The notes beneath the pieces were generated by a model. The model saw only the letters and a list, made by a program, of their open reading frames with translations, was not told where the DNA came from and did not search any database. A stretch of 45,049 bases of DNA, from the NCBI GenBank assembly GCA_020536535.1, contig JAHLWZ010000782.1:3823-48871 (forward strand), written 5' to 3'. A program made the translations under genes and the position numbers. Shown piece by piece: positions 12,060 through 23,224 of this stretch; position 1 is the first letter of the stretch, and each line of letters opens with the position of its first letter. This DNA comes from Pelomyxa schiedti (taxonomy: Eukaryota > Evosea > Pelobiontida > Pelomyxidae).

Positions 12060-12782
12060 CCTCTGCTTTCCCATAATCGCCAGCCGGCCCTAACTAGTAA
12101 TGACTGTTTGTTTCTTTTTTCTGCCCTATTTTTGCACTCAGTGGGTAGTGGGTACCTGTGTTAGTGAGGCTCCCACACTATGTACTGATGCAACAAGTAC
12201 TTAACTGATTTGTTTAAGACCTCTGAGGGTTCCCTCCCTGGTGAAAAAATTGTCAGGTACATCTTTTTTGTTCCCTCCCATAACAAATAACCCAGGGTAC
12301 TGCGCACTACACCAACTGAGAGTCGCGCAGTCACGCAGACTGCCTGATAGAATTGCCCTTGTGGGTTCTTTCTCACTGAGGGTTTATCAAGTCAGGGCAC
12401 ACCATTTCCTGTTTGCTTTGACGACATTCCTTGGTGTGTCTCTACTCACCAGGGTCACATCTCAGGAATTACAATTGTTTTTTTTCCCATAACTTCCTCG
12501 TGACGACCATTCGTTAGTACCAAACGGATTTTGTGTTGAGATGACACTGCACATAGTGTGTAGTGAGGCTTCCATTTGCCGAGGTTCCCACAAGAAAACC
12601 TGTGCAATAACAAACCCGGTCTGGCTACTCTAGAATATGGGAGGAAAACACCCTACCCATAGGCATATTAGAAAGACACAGTACAAGTGTTTTCTTATGT
12701 TTTTTTACTTAGAAGGAAAGGGGAAGTTTTTGCTTTGGTTTGTACCCTTTTTATAAAATGCCTTGTCTTGGGTCTGATCCAT
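12060..12782. other. Longest gap without a gene (723 bp), between convergent genes
   Basis: This stretch separates the 3' ends of the SLC35A-like gene and the unknown gene at 12783-14049. Short open frames exist on both strands (for example 12161-12376 minus and 12241-12492 plus), but none resembles a domain or joins to another exon. Two imperfect copies of a short phrase occur (GTGTTAGTGAGGCTCCCAC near 12160 and GTGTGTAGTGAGGCTTCCA near 12557), each close to an ACATAGTGTG word, once per strand. No tRNA arms or other RNA gene could be recognised. It could hold long 3' UTRs, a non-coding RNA or a decayed gene. Confidence 0.4.
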
Positions 12783-14049
12783 TCAGGGAATGTCTCCAAC
12801 TTTTTTTAGGAAGGCCATGAGACGGGCTTCAGACCTGCGGGCTCTGTTGCTTGTTGGAATGGGTCTGGGTTTGTGTTGTTTTTGTGATTTTGTTGCGGTT
12901 GCGGTTCTGGTTGTTGCTTCTGTTTCGTTACTGGTTCTGGGAACCTTTGTGCCTTGTTCCTCTGGGGCATCAGTCCATTCACCATTCCAGTTGTTGGAAT
13001 TCTTCCCACCACCTCCTCCATCAACCCAGGCTGATGTAGCAAGGAGGGGATCTTCATGGATATGCGGTGTGACCTGCTTCTTTCGCTCGATCGGGGTCTT
13101 GGTTGGGTCGCGGGGGCCAAGACGAAGTTTGATAGGTTTTGAGTGCGAGTCTCCCTTGTGCGCTTCAAGGCTGTCATTGTATGTATCAATAGCTAGCAAA
13201 ATATGCCGCAGCGATTCCCTGTCGGGGCAGGTAAGCTGGCATTTCAGTTGGAACATTCTAAATAGGGATGAGAATAGGAATTCATGTAGAACTCAGTACA
13301 CACCCAAACCGGTCAGTAATGGGTTTAATTACTACAGCGGGATTAGGTGGAATCCCTTCGACGGTGAGTAATTGCCTTATGTTGGAAACAGAATGCATGA
13401 TAGACCGTAAATTCGACAACTGCAAGTAACATGGAAACTGTAACATCGCATAAGCACAAGGCATAATATGACAGCAATAAAATAGGAAACAAATGCGTAC
13501 CACGATTCTGTTCAATAATCTTTCAGTAGGAGAGATATCATCAGCAGCAACAGAATCGGCACCCAGTTCCGCGGAATCATCCTCATTGTTGTGTACAGTA
13601 TTCGCGTCGCTTTTCGGTAGTTCCGAAACCTCAGGCGGTGCCGATGTCTGTGTTTGTGATTGTGATTGTGGGTCCTGTGAAGGTGGTGCTGGTGATTCTA
13701 ATTTAATGACAGGGGTTAGTGGTGATGCCGGCTGCTGTGGCGGGACTGTTTCGCCACAACCACGTGGTTCTGTTGATGTTGGTGATGGTGATGGTGACGT
13801 GGGTGTGGTTTGGAATAGCTTCCCAGGCACCTTGTTCAGTCTCTCCTTTTTAATCCTTTTGCATAGCGACGTGGCGTTGTGTGTCGGAGCACGTGGTGCA
13901 CGAACCGGTGATGGCTTGTTGTTCCTAGTTAGTGTGTTATCGTCGGTGCGGCTTGACAAGAAAACACAAGAAACAAACAACATCAAGGACGCTCACTTCT
14001 TAGCGGGATCTCCCCTGGTTGTGACAACACCCCCGCGGTCTTTCCCCAT
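12783..14049 (-). CDS. Unrecognised Pro/Ser-rich protein, probably nuclear
   Basis: Start at 14049. Exon 1 is short and joins through GTGAGC..GTCAAG to a basic, Pro/Ser/Thr/Gln-rich segment with a cluster of basic residues (CKRIKKERLNK) that could act as a nuclear signal. Two more introns (about 13498-13422 and near 13310-13270) lead into the best-folded part: LSNLRSIMHSVSNIRQLL, then PNPAVVIKPITDRFG and LTCPDRESLRHILLAIDTY. These look like short helices. The C-terminus is again low-complexity with basic residues and ends at 12783. No known family was recognised. It shares a 76 bp divergent promoter region with the RhoGEF gene at 14126. Frame continuity across all three joins supports a real gene. 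Confidence 0.65.
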
Positions 14050-14125
14050 CGCTTTAATTAAGAGCCGCAAAGCAACTGATTGAACGCCCAAGCAAGAAGA
14101 AACAAAACGAAACGAAAAACATTTG
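14050..14125. promoter_or_regulatory. 76 bp divergent promoter region
   Basis: The start codons at 14049 (minus) and 14126 (plus) are only 76 bp apart, so core promoter elements and both 5' UTRs must fit here or extend into the coding regions. The plus-strand leader is A-rich (AACAAAACGAAACGAAAAAC). A TTTAATTAA word lies in the middle (about 14053-14061). Nothing more specific could be assigned. Confidence 0.45.
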
Positions 14126-17100
14126 ATGGTTCGCATTACACCGGCCGTGGGCGTTGGTTGCACCCCCAACGAGCAGTACCACCACCACAACCACCGCGTT
14201 GGCCCCACCACCCCCCCCGCCCACGCCACTACTGCTCCCTCGACAACAAACAACCCCCATCCTCCTCCCCTGTTGCAGCGCCCTACGCCGCCACGCACCG
14301 CCGCGGCCGCCACCACCACCACCACTGCCAGCAGCAGCAACCCCCAAGGGGCCGCGCGTGTGCCACAGCCGCCGCATGGGGCCCCTCCTCCGCTTTCGTC
14401 CCTCGCCACACCGTCCGGCGGGGGTGGGGGGGGACCTGGCCCCAAGCCCCCCGGTGCCCGCCCGCAGCCAGCTCCCCCTGTCTCGCCCCCGCCGGGGACC
14501 ACAGCGACAGGGGGGGCCAAGGCACCACCACCGGTGGCGTGCCCGTCGTGCCTGACTGCCCTCGTGTTTGGTCGCCAGACCACATCCACCTCCGAGTCAC
14601 AACCACGAGGAACGGGCGGGGGAGGGGGAGGGGCCGAGTGGAGGAGGGCGAGGGTGTCCGATGACAACGTGGTGGCTTTACAGATGAGGAATGTCACTGG
14701 CACTGGGACTGGCACTGGCACTGCGGTCGAGGTGCGGCAGGGGCAAAGTGATGCTGCTGCTGCTGGATACCGTATTGTTGTTGGCGATGTAGATGATAAC
14801 ATGCCCTGCTGGGTGCTGGCTACTGCCGCTGACCAGAGGGGTACTACGTCGTCGCCTATTCATCGTGATTTCTTTCTTACTTGCGTAATAGAAATCGACG
14901 ATGACTGGCTATTCATTCTGGACCTGCTTGTTACTGTGTTCCCGCAGTGCATGGAATCCCCAGCCTGGTCCGAGACCCTGCCCAAGGGTACTGGTTTCAC
15001 CTGGGCCAAGATTCCTTGACTGTTTGTAGGTGGTCTGGAGTTACTGAATAAAAGGAAGTTTCTTGTTCACTATTTGCAACGGCGATTGAAGCCTAATTCC
15101 CCTCAGCCTCCAAGCACAACTACAAACAGTGTATCAAAACTTCGTTCTCTTCCGACTCCAAATCCAGTTTCCCGTTCACTACCAACCTCTGTACCCTCCA
15201 CACCCTCCCTTCAGCAGCAACCTGCAAGTATTATTCCTCCGCCTCCCTCTGTGTCGGACTGGTATATCCCACCACCAGTTGCCGAATCTACTGCAACAAC
15301 AAAGGTAAGGCATCTCACGCTAAGGATGTCAAAAATTTCGCGAGACATGATACCTATTCCAGGGCAATGCTGATCTCTTTGCCGAAGTTGCGAGATGGGA
15401 CCTCAAGAAAGAAGGACTGCAACAGGTACCTCGTCAGAGGTTTGACTCAATCTTATTCACCCATAGGCCCTTAGGCCCATACAAGATCAGACAATGAAGG
15501 CATTGGAACAACTTTACCAAGGTTACCAACAAAAAGTAAGAGCAATCATTGCCACGCAATTTGACCACGTGAGTTAATTTAGTCTCTATCCCCTTCTCAG
15601 ATTTAAATGACAAAAAAAAAAAATATCAGGGAGTTGCAACTCAAGTTCAATCAGATATGAAAAAGGCGGAACAAAAGCATTTAGAGGCGCTTAAAGAAAT
15701 GTGGGAGCACCAAAGCACTTTTTTTTTTCTCATTGCTCTAGTATGTTTGGAAGGAATTCACTGTTGAGCCAATCAATAGAGGAAGAAAGCAAAAAAAGAA
15801 AGGATGCCTATCTGGTATTTTTACTTTTACAAACCGTTACTCAAAATCAGAAAGTTTAGCCAAAAAGTTATTACTGTGCAGCGACTTGTCAAAGGATGGC
15901 TCACAAGAAATAGATACCAAAAACTAAGTACTTCAACCAGTAATAACACTTCATTAACATTCATAAAGAGAAGACGTGCACAATCAGAACTAGGACAGTA
16001 CAAGAGCTGCTGGTTACAGAGCGGACCTATGTTGATTCCTTAGCTATCTTAAAGAAAGTGCGTTTTTTTTTTTTTTTTTAGTAAATGGCTTGCCACTCAT
16101 CTTTTTTTTTTTGGTGCAGGAGTTCAGCGAACCCCTCAAACTGAATCTCCATACAAGTAAACCATTCATTACAGCAGAGAATGTAAACGCGTTGTTCTCA
16201 AATTTTGAGAAAATACTTGTTATGCACCAAGGTTTTTTTTTCATTTCATAAATACCCCAAAATAAGTCCCTCACAGAGCTACTTGGTGAATTAACTGCCC
16301 GAGTAGCGAAATGGAATGTCTGGAAAACACCTATTAGTGATATATTTAATGACATCATGCCCTATATGAAGTCATACTCACTCTACATCAACTCATATGA
16401 CAAAGCTATTGCAACACTAACTGGTCTCACTTCCTCCAATCCAGAATTTGCATCCTGGCTGAATGTATGTTTGACTTTTCCCGTTTTTGGGATAACCAAT
16501 AAAGATGGTCCAAGCAAAACCGGAGCTCAAAGGGAAATTGCTCAACTCGTACCTGATATTACCTGGTCTTTTATTCCCTTTTTTATGCACCTTTTTTCCA
16601 ACCTATAATCAACAATACAGTTCAAAGGCAAGTCATGACTACCCATACATAATTGGTAACCTGCCACGACAGGATCCCGCGATACCAGCTACTTCTTCAG
16701 GAGATTCTGAAAAATACCCCGACTGATCATTTCGACTATGCACCACTCACCAGCACCCTTACTTCTATAAAGAAAGTAGCCAGTGAAATAAATGAAGCAA
16801 AACGTAGAGCTGAAGCTCAAGAAAAAGTGCTTTTTATCCAGCACGCTTTGGGTAGTCAAGCACCTGTGTGAGAATAAATACTCTGACCAAAACCTCACAA
16901 GCAAACAGGACTTGTATCAACCACATCGCTATCTCTGCAAAGAAGGGCCGGTTATGCAAGAGAAAACAGATGAATTAGTGCCAGTTTTCCTCATACTCTT
17001 CACGGGTAGTGTGCTCTCAATGTTTTCTATTTGCTAACAGAGAGCAGACAAAATTCTTATCACTCTGAAAAAGAAGCAAGAAAATAGTGAAAAATTCACA

Positions 17101-18262
17101 CTAACAAAACTTGAAGATTGGAACCTTGCACCTTACTGTGAAGCGATTGCTTTACCTGCTAAACCCAGTTAGTATTTCGCTTTTAAAGCCATCTTATTCT
17201 TATGTCTAAAAAAAGTGTGGCGTTTTCAATTTGGTATGCACATTAAAACCCGACGAAGTGAAGGATTTTTCTTCATGGAAGACCAGCAACAAAGGGACTC
17301 CTGGCTGGAAATAATTTCTGCTGTGGCTGAAGCAATTAAAAAGAACACCCTTTCCGTTTTGCGTATGAAGCCTCCCTTCCTCAAGCAAATCTTTTTAACG
17401 ATTTTTCAGTTGGCAAGTTAGAACAATCGCAACAGCTGAACACATCAACAACAATTGAATCCCCGCCACCAGCACCAACCCGGGAACCGTCTTCCAGACT
17501 TTCTGTATACCTTGACCCAACCTCTCTTCTGAGCTCTTTTATAAAAGGAGCTCAGCGGTCCTCCACCAACAATCTTACATCACCGGCACCTTCTACAACT
17601 CCGCCACTTCAGTCTATACAATCACCCCGGCAACTTACCACCACCAAGGTTCCGACTGAAGAGAAGAGGAACTACAAAGTGGAATCCATGATTTCTCTGT
17701 ACAAAGAAGTGCTGAAGCTTCATTCCGAAGTCATGAGTACACAAGTGGACCTGAGTACTTTATTCCCCAGCTACTTCAATAAACTCCACCCTGACTTGAC
17801 AGCAAGACTTAGAGGTACTTTTTTCGAATTTTTGTCTTTAATCGCTCTCACAGGGAAAGCGGACCTCTTATTATCGAAATTAAAAGAAATGGAGTCCATT
17901 TCCACTCAGGCTCTGGAACTTATCAAAGAGGAGAGCCACTTTTCTCAGTTTGATGAACAGCTCTCTGTAATTACATTCCCTTGAGCAATCTAAAATAAAA
18001 ACCTTACACTTCCCACAGAAGGGATTGGAATTCATTGACCCAGTTAGAATGTGGGTGATTGCACTCTGTGATGGAACACTCAACACACCAGCCGGCCCCA
18101 AGTTGGTTGAACAAAACCCAAAGAGATTAATGGCGCAGCTGTTGGCTTGGTATCTTCGCCTGGTTCAAACACAAAACTTATATTCCCAGGTTCCTTGAGA
18201 CTAAGAAATTGTGGGAAGTTCTTACACAGAGTGACCTGGACTCAATCTGCAGTGTGCCATAA
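14126..18262 (+). CDS. IQ-motif RhoGEF with DH and PH domains
   Basis: Large multi-exon gene. The N-terminal 240 or so residues are His/Pro/Thr/Gly-rich and disordered. A helical segment (WLFILDLLV, GGLELLNKRKFLVHYL; 14890-15080) faintly recalls GBD/FH3-type repeats. Near 15865-15930 VQRLVKGWLTRNRYQKL fits an IQ calmodulin-binding motif. The DH domain (about 16000-16870) shows TERTYVDSLAILKEVF, NALFSNFEKILVMHQ, ISDIFNDIMPYMKSYSLYI and, at the end, ASEINEAKRRAE. DH domains load GTP onto Rho/Rac GTPases. A PH-like domain follows (17040-17360), ending in FMEDQQQRDSWLEIISAV with the conserved Trp. A helical C-terminal region ends ETKKLWEVLTQSDLDSICSVP; TAA is at 18260-18262. IQ-DH-PH proteins are common in amoebozoans. 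Domain calls are strong; some exon borders in the DH region are approximate. Confidence 0.87.
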
Positions 18263-18482
18263 CAAACCGGACCCTCACCGAGAGCTCCAACCGCACAAAG
18301 TTACTTTGGGTGGGATGTCTGGCAATCAACGGACCAGACAGGTTTGCTGTTGGGTCTGTGTGTGCTTACGGTAGCCAAACCAAAAACGGCAAGAGCTGTT
18401 TCGCGCATAAACAGAAAAAAAAAGCCTCCTTCCATTTATAAACTGAAGAACAAACACAGAATCAACAAAAGGAAAACAAAAA

Positions 18483-19399
18483 ATGCCGGTGTGCGAAACG
18501 TGTAGTAGGGAGGGACACACTTGTGACGCGGGGAAATGCAAAGGTTGCGGATATCCGACAATGTACAAGTTGTGTGCTGGGTGCAGTACGACTTTGGGCC
18601 TGTGTATGTACTGCGGTGTGACACAAGTGGCAGTCACACCACCACCTCCGCCGCCTGTTGCTGTTGTGCATCATCCCCCTCCAAGAATGATGGGTTCTAT
18701 CGCTCCCCCAATTCATCGACCTCCCATCATGGTAAGCCTTCAAATTTCGTTGTACTAGTGTCTAACACACACACAACCCAAAAAAAAAAAAAAACAACTC
18801 AATAGCCACCAATCCGAGGGGATCCGATCCCACCGCCGCTTCCACCTGATCCCTTCACTCAGAACAGAGAATGGGCAGTAATTTTCCAAGCTGCTGGTTT
18901 CACAGAAGCCCAGCTTCAGTTCCCGCTTGTTCGTTTGGCTATACTTCGACAAGTTCACAGAAATTCCTCACCTCCAGAGCATATGCCTTCCACCTCTTCA
19001 ATCCCAGGAAAGCTATCCCACTACTTTTAGTGCGACTGTTAATTGTGCAACAGATAAGGCTTTCCTCATTACCGATCTTGGAAACCTGCGAACGCGAATT
19101 GACAGGAACCTTCCAAAATTGCGCTGTCGTTCAGGTCACAGCTTGTCTGCCAAATCACCAGCCCAGTTGACAGATGAAAATTCGGGCTATTCTTCTGGGT
19201 ATGAAATCCAACATAAATGCATCTTTTGAAAACAACAAAGGTTCCACTGTGACCTTTGTTCTGTTACATATCCGGATAAGAGGTCCATGCATTGCAGCAT
19301 TTGCCAGTAATCTTCACATCTAACATAACACACCCCTAACTGGAATGCCAAAGGTTCGACATGTGCGAAAAGTGTGGCCTTAACCTTCTTGAGGGATAA
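18483..19399 (+). CDS. Small protein with N- and C-terminal zinc-binding cysteine clusters
   Basis: Five exons (18483-18731, 18806-18952, 19008-19198, 19241-19306, 19354-19399) join in frame to about 232 residues. The N-terminus has paired CxxC-type knuckles: VCETCSREGHTC, then GKCKGCGYPTMYKLCAGC and LCMYCG. A Pro-rich linker and a helical middle (PLVRLAILRQ, LITDLGNLRTRIDRN) follow. The C-terminus is a treble-clef finger resembling C1-like/ZZ-like domains: LRCRSGHSL, then FHCDLCSVTYPDK and MHCSICQFDMCEKCGLNLL. The last two introns (42 and 47 nt) both end in AAAG before GTTC. Without splicing, an in-frame TGA would occur at 19227. Such fingers bind proteins or lipids and are common in ubiquitin-related factors, but the role here is unknown. 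Confidence 0.8.
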
Positions 19400-19538
19400 A
19401 AACCATATTTATTTCCTTCCCTACCTCACACACTCGCTACTACAGTCTACACTGGGCAAAATCTATTTATAAAGAAATATTTACGCATCAATTCCCTCAG
19501 ATCAGTTTCGAGGAAGCAATCAAATCAAAACACAACAA

Positions 19539-20078
19539 TCAAAGCGATTGTATTTTTCTTGAGAATACTTGCACATGATGCAGTCTCTTCACAGACTTCC
19601 TGTCGCCCTTGTTCTCGTACCACATAACTTCATAGTGGGGACCCAGGGCCCTCCCCAGCTCGTTGTCAACCTCGGCCTCGGTCAAGTGCCTCCCACTCCA
19701 CAGCACCTGGTGCCGTATGCCATCAGCGACCCAGTAGGGGTAGTCGTTGTCGCTCAGCTGCACGAACGTGGCTTCATCGTACCACTCAGGCCTTCGCGCT
19801 TCCATAACACCCCAGGGGATTGTTGCCAGGGTTGCTGGTGTTTCGGTCAGGTGCGGGATCCAACCAAAGTGCTTCACAAGAACGAAGTCGTCGACTGATT
19901 TCCAGGTGCCCTTGAGTCCTCTCATCGTATCTACATACAGAGCCAAAATCTGAGGGTCACGTCCAAGCAGTTCAGTCTTTCCCGATTCAAGTATCTCCCG
20001 CAATTCGTCCCACGAGAATCCCTTCGTCAGTGGCACAGAGTCCACGACAGGGAAAAATTGTGTGTTGTCTGTTTGCAT
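19539..20078 (-). CDS. DUF3605-like protein
   Basis: Single-exon gene of 179 residues with ATG at 20078. The pattern matches the DUF3605 family found in fungi and protists: an N-terminal WDELREILESGKTELLGRDP segment, LALYVDTMRGLKG, then SVDDFVLVKHFGW, and a C-terminal half with QLSDNDYPYWVADGIRHQVL followed by RHLTEAEVDNELGRAL. This corresponds to the family's LGR.P, SV.DYV...LGW and NDwPY...I.H.VVW blocks. The biochemical role of the family is not established. It converges with the zinc-finger gene, leaving 139 bp between their stop codons, and diverges from the kinase gene at 20317. No signal peptide or membrane segment is visible. It is one of the few intron-less genes here. Confidence 0.8.
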   Translation of the reverse strand: MQTDNTQFFPVVDSVPLTKGFSWDELREILESGKTELLGRDPQILALYVDTMRGLKGTWKSVDDFVLVKHFGWIPHLTETPATLATIPWGVMEARRPEWYDEATFVQLSDNDYPYWVADGIRHQVLWSGRHLTEAEVDNELGRALGPHYEVMWYENKGDRKSVKRLHHVQVFSRKIQSL

Positions 20079-20316
20079 TTGTTTTTATAATTTGTTCTTT
20101 GTTATTGTTGGTGGTGTCTCGTCACAAGGGCCTTGTCACACAGAAGCCACGTGGCCCAAGAACCCCAAACAATTTGGAACGCAACAAGAATGTGTTTAAT
20201 GTTTGTCAGCTTCAAGCGACTGAGAGTGATTCCCTCAGTGGGCAGCGCAACCTTCAGGAAGAGATCTGTTCTTTTTCTCAAAAAACCGGTTGGTTTTTGA
20301 AAGGAAAAAAAAAAAT

Positions 20317-21509
20317 ATGGCTAGTACCACGACGGGGTCGTCGTTGCTCAATGCGGGGATTGATCTGTCAGGGCCTCTGCGTAGGTCCATGGTTAACCCC
20401 GGCAGGGTCGATAATTTCCTAGTACGTTAGCTAGTGTGCAACATTTTGGAGCCCATAAGCGCGTCGCGGTGTTATGTACCTATTTGATAACGGCGACAGG
20501 TGATGGGCAAAAGTGGAGCTGGGAAGCAGCCCAGAATAGATGCGCTGAGGAGAATATTTGGACTTACGCAGCTATCAACCGGCACATTGTTCAGGACTTT
20601 CTTGGGAGCTGTATGCTTTTTTTTTACTAAGTATTATTAGTAGTGCACTGACTTCATTTCCTTATGTTTTCCTGAAAACAGGCCTCCAAAGTAGGGTACA
20701 AGGGTGATATTTCTGCGTTTTATGATGAGAGTCATGGGCAGTTCATTCCAGATGAAGAAATTCTGGCAAAGCTTGGCCCGTTGGATGTAATCTACTCGTG
20801 CAATATCTTATGATTTATCTATTTTGTTCCAGGGACATGACCAAAGCACAGTTCTTCTTGGCATGAAGGCGAAATACTTTGTTGACAAGGGTTTATTTGT
20901 TCCAGATGAAGTTACTAACAGGATTTTTGAGGAGTACTTCTCCAGGTACATTTACGATTGAGTACAAGAATTACAAACTAATTAGTGAAGGTTTGGATAC
21001 CATGGCCTCATCCTTGATGGATATCCACGCACCTTGGAGCAGGCTAAATTTGTAGTGGACCTGTGTGAGCGGAAAGGCACCAGGATTGATTGCGTCTTGG
21101 TTGTCGACAACGACGACACTACGATTCTAACCCGAACTGTGGGGAGAAGGATCTGCCCCAAGTGCGGAAAGGTCTATCATGTTATCTCCAAGCCCGCGAT
21201 TGAAGGGAAGGTACTGAATTCCATTCAACATTTCCCAGCTTGGCTAATTCCGATATCGCGCAGTTCTGTGCCGCCTGCGGAACCGAAGTTATACAGCGGT
21301 CAGATGACCATGAGGATAAGATAAGAGCCCGGCTTCATGAATTCGAGACCAAGACAATGCCGGCAATCAAGTGGCTGAGATCCACACCACATGTTCCTGT
21401 GTGGTCGTGCCCCGGAAACCTTCCTGTATTCACTGATGAGTCGGTACTGGCCTCAGTCAAAGAAGCCCTTGGCCTCCCTTCTGATACTCCTGCTCCCCAT
21501 TCCCTCTAA
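20317..21509 (+). CDS. Adenylate kinase-like protein with zinc LID and altered P-loop
   Basis: Six or so exons. About 35 N-terminal residues precede a P-loop read as MGKSGAGKQPRIDALRR. The NMP-binding part has LTQLSTGTLFRTFLG, and the core shows GLILDGYPRTLEQAKFVV. The LID carries GRRICPKCGKVYHVI and, after the intron at about 21211-21260, FCAACGTEVIQRSDDHEDKI, a complete four-cysteine zinc site followed by the conserved Arg-x-Asp-Asp. The C-terminal helix region reads RLHEFETKTMPAIKWL. Canonical adenylate kinases have GxPGxGKGT and LSTGDLLR; here the residues after GK are Gln-Pro and the STGD Asp is Thr. The fold seems complete, but activity may be changed. These kinases interconvert ATP, AMP and ADP. 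The extra N-terminus could be a targeting sequence, though it lacks a clear presequence pattern. Confidence 0.87.
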
Positions 21510-21619
21510 TTGGAGAAATTCTTTTTTAAAAAATGGATTTCCCTTGTTATTAAACACTTAAAATTGACAACAATAATTTAAATGCCACAGACAGGTACGT
21601 GATTCTGAAAAGCAAGTCA

Positions 21620-23169
21620 TCAAGGAGGCCTAATGATAAACAGCTCGCTGTAGCATAACAGATACAATTTGTGATCGTCGAACCTGAGGTCCAGTACGCG
21701 TTGGAACTTCTCATTGAGGAAGGGGTGTATCTCTAGTTTCGGGAGACTAGTGGCTTCACTTGTAATCAAACGGCAATTTCTAGGAACTTTTCTGAGTGGC
21801 TCTTGCGGTTCACAGGAACAGTTCTCAGGTACTTATTGGAGTCAGAGCGACACAAGGGAGTGAAGCAGGTACCTTTTGTGAACCAGAGCATAAAACTTGC
21901 ACTTTCACACTCTTTCTTACAGAACACCAGCACGTCTATGTCGTTCTGAAGGCCTGGGCGCCATATCCGGAGGTTGATAACCGCTAGTGACGCGATTGTA
22001 GACTCCTGGAAGTAACGCGTACCTGTGGAAAGTGAGGCAGAACATTTGTATTAACAATGATACCATTGACCTCAAGGTAAGCGGGATTACTGACTATTTT
22101 GTGTTCACCAGAACTGTAGATCCAGTCGGCACCGTCGGGAATACTTCTTTCTTTCTGCCATATCATAATGGCCGTCTCTGAGGAAAGGTAGTCGGCAGAC
22201 TGCGGAGAAAGGACCCAAGTAGAATTTACAGTTCCAATGTGAAATTCCGGAAGGCATTTCCCTTCCACGGGAGGGTGTATGGTAACGCATAGAATTCTAA
22301 CCCCCCTGAGCTGTTCATTCTGGTACACGTGAACTGTTCCTTCATGGAAGTCAATGAGCTGGAAGCAAGAGGTTTTCCCATCCACGAGAGCCAAAAGGTC
22401 TTGGCAATGTGACATGCAGGCCGGGTGGACAAATATCACGTCTCTCAGGGGAATGCGCAGACTGGTACTAAAGGTGACAGGAGGGGAGCGTATTTTTCCT
22501 GGCTTTTCATGTAGCCTCTGTAGTGCATCCTCTAAAAAAATCTTCAGTACAATAGTGAATAGGATATAACGCATGATAACCTGCTCTATGAAATTTGAGA
22601 ATTATTCCCTCCCCAGCAAGAGTAGCTTGTGGTTCAGGAACCTCCATGATTGAGATATACAGATCACCAGTAACGCTGTCAACGGCAACTCGCCCATACA
22701 ATGAATTGAGCACAGGGTGACCTAAAGTGCATATGTAAAACTCCACCTCATCATAGAGTGCACATACAAAATCGTCGTACTATAATGTGTGTCCGTGGCA
22801 CTAGGCCATAATACAATGGAAACTTAGTGCCCCTGGCTGAAGGTACCTTCAGACTGTTCTTTCGAAGGGTATGTGCTACTGTTTTGTCTACAAGCGCCCA
22901 GTGTACTCGTGTCCCTGCTCACATGTCAAATGGGGAAAAAAAAACGCAGAACCAACTTTGCCTAGATCGAGCCCTATTCCAACCAATGTTTGTTGTCGCT
23001 GCTGACATGCAATGGCCTTTCGTGGGCGTTGCTCCTCTATTGATAATTTCCTAAAATCAGGCTGGTCCAAGTCGAGACTTATCGGAAAGGTAACTTCCCA
23101 ACTTGAAGTTACACAAAATCAGATCCCGCATTTAGTGCAAGCGAGATACCATCGCGCATTTCCAATCAT
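21620..23169 (-). CDS. Unrecognised multi-exon protein, strand-rich
   Basis: Reconstructed in frame from a start at 23169 through introns of about 38-50 nt to TGA at 21620-21622, giving roughly 430-450 residues. Readable segments include WEVTFPISLDLDQPDFRKL, TRVHWALVDKTVAHTLRK, VEFYICTLGHPVLNSLYGRV, LLALVDGKTSCFQLIDFHEG, TWVLSPQSADYLSSETAIMI, LAVINLRIWRPGLQ and, at the end, FDDHKLYLLCYSELFIIRPP. Alternating hydrophobic residues and G/D turns suggest repeated beta strands, possibly a propeller, but no WD or kelch signature is present. One intron (21832-21872) ends in AAG. The start exon is the least certain part, because a 48-nt intron ending in TTCAAG is needed. It starts 55 bp from the divergent gene at 23225. 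Function unknown. Confidence 0.7.
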
Positions 23170-23224
23170 CACACGCAGATGACTAACAAGGGCATAAACA
23201 AAACATAAGAGAAAGATTCACACG
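23170..23224. promoter_or_regulatory. 55 bp divergent promoter region
   Basis: Only 55 bp lie between the likely start codon at 23169 (minus) and ATG 23225 (plus). This is among the shortest divergent spacings in the window. The plus side is A-rich (ATAAACAAAACATAAGAGAA). If the minus-strand start is further downstream than called, the spacing would grow. Confidence 0.35.

Noticed and set aside
13993-14802. 269-codon minus frame opposite the RhoGEF N-terminus.
   Set aside because: The composition is GC-rich low-complexity and shows no domain. Its last 19 codons include the true first exon of the gene at 12783-14049; the rest is a shadow.
19227-19229. In-frame TGA at a cysteine-like position (KCIF-TGA-KQQRFHCDLC), suggesting selenocysteine or a changed code.
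   Set aside because: A 42-nt intron (19199-19240, GTATGA..CAAAG) removes it and joins SSG to FHCDLC in frame. The next intron in the gene has the same AAAG acceptor. TGA is a normal stop in other genes here.
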